This document shows, piece after piece, positions 6,968 to 12,766 of a stretch of 19,680 bases of DNA. Both the position numbers and the translations under genes were made by a program. Under the pieces are notes generated by a model. The model did not search any database. It had not been told where the DNA came from and saw only the letters and a list, made by a program, of their open reading frames with translations. The DNA comes from JAUIAI01 sp049680625 (GTDB lineage Bacteria; Pseudomonadota; Gammaproteobacteria; Burkholderiales; Burkholderiaceae_E): the NCBI GenBank assembly GCA_049680625.1, contig JBAUID010000111.1, positions 1-19,680 of the forward strand. Direction: 5' to 3'. The stretch's first letter is position 1; every line of letters begins with the position of its first letter.

Positions 6968-9265
6968 ATGAAAACATACCGTGCGACGTTTTCAATCAGG
7001 CGGTTGTGGGTCATCTTGATTCTCGGTTTGGTCTTGATGTTTGGCGTGCTGCTCTGGTTCGGTGGGCAGATTTATCAACAAGCGCCACCAATTCCCGCCC
7101 AGGTGGTCAGCGAGGGCGGCACGGTCGTCTACACCCGGCAAGACATTCAGTTTGGTCAGAACATATGGCAATCGACAGGGGGCATGCAACAAGGTTCGAT
7201 CTGGGGGCACGGCGGTTATCTGGCTCCTGACTGGAGCGCGGATTGGCTGCAAAGAGAGTCCAAAGCGCTCGCCGCCTTCTACGCTGGGGTTTCGCCGATA
7301 GTTTCGCAGGGTACAGAGCAGGCGCGCGCCGACTGGCATCAGTCGATGGCGCGTCGCGACATGCGAAAGAACACTTTTGATCCGGCAACCGGGGTGCTGA
7401 CTGTCACTAAATTGCGCGCCCAGGCCATTGCGCAGGTTGCTGAGCATTACAGTGAATTGTTTCGTGCCTCTACCGAAGCGGCGCAGGTTCTTCGCAAAGC
7501 CTATGCGTTTCCGCGCGACGCTGTCTTGAGTGTGTCCGAAGCCCATGCCATTGGCGCCTTCTTTTTCTGGACCTCCTGGAGTGCCGTGACCAATCGACCC
7601 GGTGATGACATCAGCTATACCAGCAACTGGCCGCACGACCCAAGTGTCGGCAACACACCCACGGCCAGCGTTTTGGTGTGGAGCGTGGCGTCAGTGGCAC
7701 TGCTACTGGCCGGTATTGGTGCGTTGGTTTGGTATTACGTACGCCAATTTGATGCCTGGCGCGCTGATATGGAGCCTGAAGAGGGTTTTGCCACCGAAGA
7801 TTTGCTGGATAGTTTTAGCGTGACGCCTTCTATGCGCGCAACAACAAAATATTTCTGGCTGGTTGCGGCCATGTTCGTTGTTCAGGTCTTGCTTGGGATC
7901 GTCACTGCTCACTACGCAGTTGAAGGGCAGGGCTTATACGGCCTGCCGTTTGCCGAATACATTCCTTATGTCGTGACCCGAACCTGGCACACGCAGTTGT
8001 CCGTATTATGGATTGCCACTGCCTGGCTTGCGACCGGTCTGTATGTGGCCCCGCTTATTTCCGGGCATGAGCCGAAATTTCAGGTTGTCGGGGTGAACTT
8101 CCTGTTCTATAGCCTGCTGGTCATTGTGGTTGGCTCATTTGCTGGCCAATGGGCGGCGGTGCATCGGTTAATTTCAGATATGACCGTCAATTTTTGGTTC
8201 GGTCATCAAGGTTACGAATTTGTTGACCTGGGGCGCTTTTGGCAGATTTATCTGTTTATCGGTTTACTGCTATGGGTCGCACTGATATTTAGGGCCTTGT
8301 TGCCAGCGCTCAAAGACAAGCGCAGCGGGTCAATAGTGGCCTTGGTGCTTCTGGCTGCGTTGTCGATTGGCTTACTGTATGGCGCCGGCCTGATGTGGGG
8401 ACAGCATACCAATATCAGCATCATGGAGTATTGGCGCTGGTGGGTGGTACATCTGTGGGTTGAAGGCGTGTTTGAGGTATTCGCTACCGCAATTATTGCC
8501 ATGTTGTTTGTGCGCATGGGGTTGCTGCGCACTTCGGTAGCCACCGTCATGGTGTTATTCGCCACCATTATTTTTCTGGGCGGTGGGGTGTTGGGCACGT
8601 TTCATCACCTTTACTGGTCCGGGACGCCCATTTCGGTTATGGCGGTTGGGGCAAGCTTCTCTGCTCTGGAAGTGGTGCCGCTAACTGTCGTCGGTTTTGA
8701 AGCCTATAACCATGCGAAAGTTGAAAAGCAGGCGCTGTGGGAACAGGCCTACCATTGGCCATTCATGTTCTTCGGGGCGGTACTGGTCTGGAATCTTGTT
8801 GGCGCAGGTGTGTTTGGGTTTTTGATTAATCCGCCGATCGCGTTGTACTACATGCAAGGTTTGAACACCACAGCAAGTCACGGTCATGCCGCGCTGTTTG
8901 GGGTCTACGGCATGTTGGGCCTTGGCCTGATGTTGTATTGCATGCGCGGTCTCACCGATGTGTCCCGCTGGAACCAGAGGTTGCTTAAAATCGCATTCTG
9001 GTCACTGAATATCGGCCTCGCCATGATGACTTTTTTGTCCCTGTTGCCTCAAGGCATATTACAAACTTACGCCAGCGTTAAGTACGGTTATGCGTATGCG
9101 CGATCAGCCGAATTTGTTCACAGCGAATGGATGGAAGCATTGGTCTGGGCGCGGGTACCCGGTGACGTGGTGTTTGCTGTTGGCGTATTCGCGTTTGCCT
9201 TATTTACCTACCAGGCCTTTCGCGCCAATCCCAAGGCCAGTCTTGGCCCCGCGTTTTCTCATTGA
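6968..9265 (+). CDS. norB: Quinol-dependent nitric oxide reductase (qNor)
   Basis: This inner-membrane enzyme reduces two NO to N2O with quinol, for denitrification or NO detoxification. The 765-aa length and N-terminal extension (a TM helix at about 12-33, then a soluble region with TRQDIQFGQNIWQSTGG) mark the single-subunit qNor type rather than cNorB. Metal ligands are in place: H341 (WHTQL), H495 (HLWVEG), H546 and H547 (TFHHLYW), and H638 and H640 (SHGHAALFG). Glutamates corresponding to the catalytic ones in the Geobacillus enzyme are E499 and E568. AGAGG (6959-6963) precedes the ATG. It stands alone between pgpA and pncC, with no norD, norQ, norR or nsrR nearby. An FNR-type box lies upstream. 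Confidence 0.96.
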   Translation: MKTYRATFSIRRLWVILILGLVLMFGVLLWFGGQIYQQAPPIPAQVVSEGGTVVYTRQDIQFGQNIWQSTGGMQQGSIWGHGGYLAPDWSADWLQRESKALAAFYAGVSPIVSQGTEQARADWHQSMARRDMRKNTFDPATGVLTVTKLRAQAIAQVAEHYSELFRASTEAAQVLRKAYAFPRDAVLSVSEAHAIGAFFFWTSWSAVTNRPGDDISYTSNWPHDPSVGNTPTASVLVWSVASVALLLAGIGALVWYYVRQFDAWRADMEPEEGFATEDLLDSFSVTPSMRATTKYFWLVAAMFVVQVLLGIVTAHYAVEGQGLYGLPFAEYIPYVVTRTWHTQLSVLWIATAWLATGLYVAPLISGHEPKFQVVGVNFLFYSLLVIVVGSFAGQWAAVHRLISDMTVNFWFGHQGYEFVDLGRFWQIYLFIGLLLWVALIFRALLPALKDKRSGSIVALVLLAALSIGLLYGAGLMWGQHTNISIMEYWRWWVVHLWVEGVFEVFATAIIAMLFVRMGLLRTSVATVMVLFATIIFLGGGVLGTFHHLYWSGTPISVMAVGASFSALEVVPLTVVGFEAYNHAKVEKQALWEQAYHWPFMFFGAVLVWNLVGAGVFGFLINPPIALYYMQGLNTTASHGHAALFGVYGMLGLGLMLYCMRGLTDVSRWNQRLLKIAFWSLNIGLAMMTFLSLLPQGILQTYASVKYGYAYARSAEFVHSEWMEALVWARVPGDVVFAVGVFAFALFTYQAFRANPKASLGPAFSH

Positions 9266-9406
9266 AGCCGGTTCGAAGTGTTGTTGATCCGCGTGCTGGT
9301 TTGACCGTAGTAATATCTGACAATGGGCAGGCGGTTTCCCTGCGGTCAGTGGTACTGGTAATCGTCAGCTCTACTGGTAATTGTTTGAATCTAACGGGGA
9401 AAATTA

Positions 9407-9991
9407 ATGTGGACGACTAAGCCGTTAACTGCCCCGCAGATGTCAATTGCGACCTGGACCGAAAGCGAATTACAGGAAAATCTTCATAGCCTGGCAGCGA
9501 CGCTTGGGCAATCACTTGCCGAACGTGGTTTGATGGTGCGCACTGCTGAGTCGTGTACCGGAGGTGCGATTGCCCGCGCGCTAACGGAAATGTCTGGTTC
9601 CAGCGCATGGTTCGATTGTGCCTACGTGACCTACAGCAATGACGCCAAGATGCGAATGCTGGGTGTTGATCCGCTCATTCTGGAACAACACGGTGCGGTT
9701 AGCGAAGCGGTTGCGCTGGCGATGGCCCTGGGGGCCTTGAACGGGCCAGGCAGGGCCGGCGCTATCGATAACTCTATTCAATATTTGAGCACCGCGGTAA
9801 CCGGGGTTGCCGGTCCGGGTGGTGGCAGCCCTGACAAACCGGTTGGTACGGTTTGGTTTGGCTGGGCGGGGCCGGCGTCTGGCGGATTAAAAGCCCGGGC
9901 TGCGATGGTGAAATTTGATGGTGACCGAAGCGCGGTACGATTACAGACTGCAATTTATGCGCTGCAACAGATTCAGACTTTCTGGTTATAA
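9407..9991 (+). CDS. pncC: Nicotinamide-nucleotide amidase (CinA C-terminal domain type)
   Basis: PncC deamidates nicotinamide mononucleotide to nicotinate mononucleotide in NAD recycling. The 194-aa protein is only the CinA C-terminal domain: TAESCTGGAIARALT, SGSSAWFDCAYVTYSNDAK, LEQHGAVSEAVALAMALGAL, VTGVAGPGGGSPDKPVGTVWFGWAG. ATG 9407 has GGGGA (9396-9400) at 6-nt spacing; an in-frame ATG at 9440 is a weaker option. A small insertion, NGPGRAGAIDNSIQYL, sits between the helix and the VTGVAGP strand compared with the E. coli protein. The pncC-recA-recX order is common in gammaproteobacteria. Confidence 0.93.
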   Translation: MWTTKPLTAPQMSIATWTESELQENLHSLAATLGQSLAERGLMVRTAESCTGGAIARALTEMSGSSAWFDCAYVTYSNDAKMRMLGVDPLILEQHGAVSEAVALAMALGALNGPGRAGAIDNSIQYLSTAVTGVAGPGGGSPDKPVGTVWFGWAGPASGGLKARAAMVKFDGDRSAVRLQTAIYALQQIQTFWL

Positions 9992-9998
9992 CGACAGT

Positions 9999-10014
9999 CT
10001 GGTTGTATATACAG
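9999..10014. promoter_or_regulatory. LexA (SOS) box of recA
   Basis: CTGG-TTGTATAT-ACAG differs from the gammaproteobacterial consensus CTGT-N8-ACAG at a single base and has the AT-rich TATAT centre typical of real boxes. It overlaps the candidate -35 of the recA promoter, where LexA would block RNA polymerase. recA is the classical SOS gene, so the call follows from site and context. Confidence 0.75.
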
Positions 10015-10031
10015 TAGTTTAATGCCATACT
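10003..10031 (+). promoter_or_regulatory. Candidate sigma-70 promoter of recA
   Basis: TTGTAT (10003-10008) and CATACT (10026-10031) are separated by exactly 17 bp and match the -35 and -10 consensus at 3/6 and 4/6. The -35 lies within the LexA-like box. Transcription would begin near 10038. The matches are modest; spacing and the overlap with the operator are the main support. Confidence 0.5.
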
Positions 10032-10048
10032 CCTGTTCAAAGGCTAGC

Positions 10049-10086
10049 GAATTACCCCGTTGAATTACCCCGTTGAATTACCCCGT
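10049..10086. repeat. 13-bp tandem repeat, about 3 copies, in the recA leader
   Basis: GAATTACCCCGTT at 10049-10061 and 10062-10074, and GAATTACCCCGT at 10075-10086. The copies abut and are identical except at the final base. They lie just downstream of the predicted transcription start. Confidence 0.9.
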
Positions 10087-10096
10087 GTCGAAAGGC

Positions 10097-10159
10097 GCGA
10101 CCGGCGCAACCGGTGCAACCGGTGCAACCGGCGTAAGCGGTGAAACCGGTTTCACCGGC
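10097..10159. repeat. 9-bp repeat array (GCAACCGGT type), 7 units, collagen-like if translated
   Basis: Seven 9-bp units, consensus GCAACCGGT: 10097, 10106, 10115, 10124, 10133, 10142 and 10151. The middle copies are identical and the outer ones diverge. In one frame, open from TTG 10073 (or GTG 10085) to a TGA at 10256-10258, they encode Gly-X-Y triplets (GAT repeats, then GVS, GET, GFT, GHT). No convincing ribosome-binding site precedes that frame, so I list the DNA as a repeat rather than a gene. Confidence 0.85.
10138..10157. repeat. 20-nt perfect palindrome in the recA leader
   Basis: CGGTGAAACCGGTTTCACCG equals its own reverse complement. As RNA it could form an 8-bp stem with a CCGG loop. 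It spans the last units of the 9-bp array, so the symmetry arises where unit GAAACCGGT meets TTCACCGGC. Confidence 0.85.
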
Positions 10160-10207
10160 CACACAGCGGGGCTTCGGCAACAAAGAACAAGATTCGATAT
10201 TCGGACT

Positions 10208-10256
10208 AACCGCTATTGCGGACGAACATCAAATCAAACCTCAATCAATAGCGGTT
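10208..10256 (+). promoter_or_regulatory. 11-bp inverted repeat, possible leader hairpin before recA
   Basis: AACCGCTATTG (10208-10218) is the exact reverse complement of CAATAGCGGTT (10246-10256), separated by 27 nt. It ends 48 nt before the recA ATG. Folding could affect recA translation or mRNA stability; that is inference. The right arm is also the first of three similar segments (CAATAGCGGTTGAA, AACAGCAATTGAA, AATAGCGATTGAA) between 10246 and 10290. Confidence 0.55.
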
Positions 10257-10304
10257 GAACACAACAGCAATTGAACAAATAGCGATTGAACCAGGAGCAG
10301 GCAA

Positions 10305-11399
10305 ATGGATAAAGTGGTCAAAATGAAAGAAGCAAAATCGTCTGATCGTGAAAAAGCGCTGGCAGCAGCACTGGGCCAGATTGAAAAGCAGTTTGGCAAG
10401 GGCTCTGTCATGCGCCTGGGTGATGGCGAAACAGCACCTGATATCGAATCCGTATCAACCGGGTCTCTTGGTCTGGACATTGCGCTGGGTATCGGTGGCC
10501 TGCCTCGTGGCCGGGTAGTCGAAATTTACGGCCCGGAGTCATCAGGCAAAACAACGCTGACATTGCAAGTCATTGCCCAAATGCAAAAGCTCGGGGGGAC
10601 AACAGCATTTATTGACGCTGAGCATGCGCTGGACACCCAATACGCCGCCAAACTTGGTGTCAATCTCGAAGAGTTGCTGGTGTCGCAGCCGGACACCGGT
10701 GAGCAAGCGCTTGAAATCACAGACGCCCTGGTTCGCTCGGGCTCGGTAGATCTCATTGTTATTGATTCAGTTGCGGCCCTGACCCCCCGCGCCGAAATCG
10801 AAGGTGACATGGGTGACTCTCTGCCGGGCTTACAAGCCCGCCTGATGTCACAGGCGCTCCGTAAATTGACTGGCTCTATTAAACGAACAAATTGCCTGGT
10901 TATTTTCATCAACCAGATTCGCATGAAAATCGGCGTCATGTTTGGCAGCCCCGAGACCACTACAGGTGGTAACGCACTGAAATTTTATGCTTCGGTACGG
11001 CTTGATATCCGCCGCATTGGCTCGATCAAAAAGGGTGAAGAGGTTGTTGGTAACGAAACCCGGGTAAAAGTAGTCAAGAACAAGGTTGCGCCGCCGTTCA
11101 AGAAAGCCGAGTTCGATATTTTGTACGGTGAAGGTACGTCGCTCGAAGGTGAGTTGCTGGATCTTGGCTCAGATCTCGACATCGTTGACAAAGCCGGTGC
11201 CTGGTATAGCTACGAAGGTGACCGAATCGGGCAGGGCAAAGACAATGCCCGTGAATATCTGCGTGAGCATCCGGAAATGGCCATGAGTATTGAGACTCGA
11301 ATCCGTGAACATTACGGGGTTGCCCAACGTGCTTTGCCAGGTAGTGCCGGCGGTACTCCCGATGCAGCAGATACGAGTACCCAAAATAAGGCGGCTTAG
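10305..11399 (+). CDS. recA: Recombinase RecA
   Basis: RecA forms filaments on single-stranded DNA, drives strand exchange and triggers LexA self-cleavage. The 364-aa protein is complete: EKALAAALGQIEKQFGKGSVMRLGD at the N-terminus, Walker A GPESSGKTTL, the DAEHALD motif, LIVIDSVAALTPRAEIEGDMGD (Walker B and loop L1 region), FINQIRMKIGVMFGSPETTTGG (loop L2), and a C-terminal domain with a short tail. AGGAG precedes ATG 10305 at close spacing. Its stop codon TAG lies inside the first copy of a 13-bp tandem repeat. recX follows after about 226 nt, separated by a hairpin. SOS control is indicated by the upstream LexA-like box. Confidence 0.98.
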   Translation: MDKVVKMKEAKSSDREKALAAALGQIEKQFGKGSVMRLGDGETAPDIESVSTGSLGLDIALGIGGLPRGRVVEIYGPESSGKTTLTLQVIAQMQKLGGTTAFIDAEHALDTQYAAKLGVNLEELLVSQPDTGEQALEITDALVRSGSVDLIVIDSVAALTPRAEIEGDMGDSLPGLQARLMSQALRKLTGSIKRTNCLVIFINQIRMKIGVMFGSPETTTGGNALKFYASVRLDIRRIGSIKKGEEVVGNETRVKVVKNKVAPPFKKAEFDILYGEGTSLEGELLDLGSDLDIVDKAGAWYSYEGDRIGQGKDNAREYLREHPEMAMSIETRIREHYGVAQRALPGSAGGTPDAADTSTQNKAA

Positions 11400-11427
11400 T
11401 TATCTGGCTTAGTTATCTGGCTTAGTT
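11393..11427. repeat. 13-bp tandem repeat spanning the recA stop codon
   Basis: GGCTTAGTTATCT at 11393-11405 and 11406-11418, with a partial copy GGCTTAGTT at 11419-11427. The first copy contains the recA stop (TAG, 11397-11399). Later copies repeat the same TAG outside the gene. A duplication that began at the end of recA is the simplest reading. Confidence 0.9.
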
Positions 11428-11480
11428 GTCGGCATAATTGCCCCGCTTCGTTGCACATTGCCGTCACCTTGGTTTCGTTT

Positions 11481-11536
11481 CTGCAGTTTTGACCCTGCAG
11501 TTTTGACCCTGCAGTTTTGACCCTGCAGTTTTGACC
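11481..11536. repeat. 14-bp tandem repeat, 4 perfect copies, recA-recX spacer
   Basis: CTGCAGTTTTGACC occurs at 11481, 11495, 11509 and 11523 with no mismatch (56 bp). Each copy starts with a PstI-type hexamer. The unit is not a multiple of three, so coding origin is unlikely. Perfect identity points to recent expansion. Confidence 0.95.
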
Positions 11537-11553
11537 CTTTAACGCGGCTAACC

Positions 11554-11576
11554 TCTCCCTGCGGACGGCAGGGAGA
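11554..11576 (+). terminator. Hairpin between recA and recX, possible leaky terminator
   Basis: TCTCCCTGC (11554-11562) pairs perfectly with GCAGGGAGA (11568-11576) around a 5-nt loop. No T-run follows, so it is not a textbook intrinsic terminator. In E. coli a partial terminator separates recA from recX and keeps recX expression low; this hairpin has the right position for a similar role. Confidence 0.45.
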
Positions 11577-11625
11577 CGGGTAGCAGCTTTATCCCTTGCA
11601 AAGATTCAATAAAACCGGGCTCACC

Positions 11626-12453
11626 ATGGTCACCGTTTCCGCCGATTCGGCGAACCAGGCTGCCGCGGACAGCGCGGGCGATATTTCAGCGGTAACCCGC
11701 TTAAAAAGTCCGAGCAGCCCGAGCCGCCTAAGCAATCCGAACCCAACAAACAGTCAGTGTGCCAACCTGCCGGTCGAACCGGATCAGGACAGTATCCGCG
11801 AGCTGCGCCGCAGAGCCATTCGCCTGTTGGCGCGGCGCGAGTACAGTGCTCACGAGATTCGCAACCGAATGGCCGCCTGCTTGCTCGATCCACCCGGTGC
11901 CGTTCCGAAGCGGTCGCGCAAATCAGAAAATTCGAGTGTTTCGTGCGAGTCGCGCAATCTGCACAAGGCGCGCAATCCAGACAATCCAGACAATCCGGAC
12001 ACGGGTCGCACAATTGGGGTTGACGCCGATATCAATCCTGACACCAACCTGGCGGCCGACGACTTGAACGTTGATGCCGCGCTCTTCGAACCGGTTGCGC
12101 CACGCCAGCCGACCGCAGCCGAGCTGGATACCGTTATTGCGCAAATGCAGGCACTTGATCTGCAGTCTGACCAGCGATTTGCTGAATCTCTGGTACGTCG
12201 TCGGGGTGAGCGTGAAGGAGTTGCCCGCGTTGCCGGGTTGCTCAAGCAGCATCAGGTTGATGAGGCGATTTGCCACGCGCTGTTAGTGCCGTTACGGGCA
12301 TCAGAATTTGAGCGCGCTTACGAAGTCTGGTTGCGCCGGTTTGGAGCACTGCCCGAAAGCCTGAAGGAAAAGGCACGCCAGGCACGGTTTCTTGGCAGCC
12401 GCGGATTCCCTTCAGATGTCATCTCGCGGATCCTGCGCGGTGCTGTGCCGTAA
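11626..12453 (+). CDS. recX: Recombination regulator RecX with N-terminal extension and long internal insertion
   Basis: RecX binds RecA filaments and limits their activity. Family parts are clear: RELRRRAIRLLARREYSAHEIRNRMA (residues about 58-83) and AELDTVIAQMQALDLQSDQRFAESLVRRRGER (165-196), continuing to KEKARQARFLGSRGFPSDVISRILRG at the C-terminus. The protein is 275 aa from ATG 11626 against about 150-170 normally. The excess is a 55-residue Ser/Ala/Asn-rich N-terminus and a roughly 77-residue low-complexity insertion (residues about 87-163) between the first two helical repeats, including three NPD units encoded by 9-bp repeats. The frame is open to TTG 11596, and the start is uncertain because no strong Shine-Dalgarno is seen. 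Context just after recA supports the call. Confidence 0.9.
   Translation: MVTVSADSANQAAADSAGDISAVTRLKSPSSPSRLSNPNPTNSQCANLPVEPDQDSIRELRRRAIRLLARREYSAHEIRNRMAACLLDPPGAVPKRSRKSENSSVSCESRNLHKARNPDNPDNPDTGRTIGVDADINPDTNLAADDLNVDAALFEPVAPRQPTAAELDTVIAQMQALDLQSDQRFAESLVRRRGEREGVARVAGLLKQHQVDEAICHALLVPLRASEFERAYEVWLRRFGALPESLKEKARQARFLGSRGFPSDVISRILRGAVP
11974..12000. repeat. 9-bp in-frame repeat inside recX (3 copies)
   Basis: AATCCAGAC at 11974 and 11983 and AATCCGGAC at 11992 encode three Asn-Pro-Asp units within the RecX insertion. It is the coding counterpart of the tandem repeats seen in the spacers. Confidence 0.85.
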
Positions 12454-12617
12454 GTGCTTGACTTGCACCAGTCTGAGCCTTGTGTGACAGATGAGGAAAG
12501 GTCAGCTAAACATGGGTTTCTCCGGCGATGCAAATCCCAACTCACATGCTAAACTTCCCGGCCTGAGCCATGTCAAACAGACGCATCTGTAGTTCGTGTC
12601 CGGCGGCAGTGCCTTAG

Positions 12618-12653
12618 TGGCCTTAGTTAGCAAAATGGCCTTAGTTAGCAAAA
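12618..12653. repeat. 18-bp tandem duplication upstream of sucC
   Basis: TGGCCTTAGTTAGCAAAA occurs twice, at 12618-12635 and 12636-12653, without mismatch or gap. A related fragment (TGCCTTAG) lies immediately upstream. Confidence 0.93.
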
Positions 12654-12706
12654 AGTTACCCAAGTTGCCAAAATTGCCGAAGTTGCCAAAGTTGCCAAAG
12701 TTGCCA
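12653..12706. repeat. 9-bp tandem repeat AAGTTGCCA, 6 units, upstream of sucC
   Basis: Units start at 12653, 12662, 12671, 12680, 12689 and 12698. The last three are identical (AAGTTGCCA) and the first three carry one or two changes. In the frame of ATG 12635 they encode six Lys-Leu-Pro triplets ending directly at TAG 12707-12709. No ribosome-binding site is apparent for that 24-codon frame. Confidence 0.93.
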
Positions 12707-12766
12707 TAGCGTGATGCAGCGGCCTCAGACCAACACCAGCGATCCTATCAAGGAACTCTCAGTTTA

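Larger units (their letters stand above)
9992..10304. other. 313-bp recA upstream region: promoter, LexA-like box and long repeat-rich leader
   Basis: No recognised gene lies here. In order there are a LexA-like box with overlapping promoter elements, a 13-bp tandem repeat, a 9-bp repeat array, a 20-nt perfect palindrome, a long-range inverted repeat and an imperfect triplet of a TAGCGRTTGAA-type motif just before recA. If transcription starts near 10038, the leader would be about 267 nt. Confidence 0.6.
12454..12766. other. 313-bp spacer between recX and sucC
   Basis: No recognised gene. The left part (12454-12609) holds nothing I can name. The right part contains an 18-bp tandem duplication and a six-unit 9-bp array, then about 60 bp before sucC with AAGGA around 12750 as a distant ribosome-binding site. 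No convincing promoter or terminator was seen. Confidence 0.5.

Noticed and set aside
6992..7636. 214-codon minus-strand open frame
   Set aside because: It is fully antisense to the well-supported norB and resembles no protein family.
1741..9396. Shared 13-mer TTTGAATCTAACG just before ribE (1741-1753) and before pncC (9384-9396)
   Set aside because: An exact 13-nt match is expected a few times by chance in 20 kb, and the flanks do not match. Noted only because both copies lie near start codons.
10097..10159. CRISPR-like array in the recA leader
   Set aside because: The units are 9 bp and abut without spacers, so this is a minisatellite, not a CRISPR.
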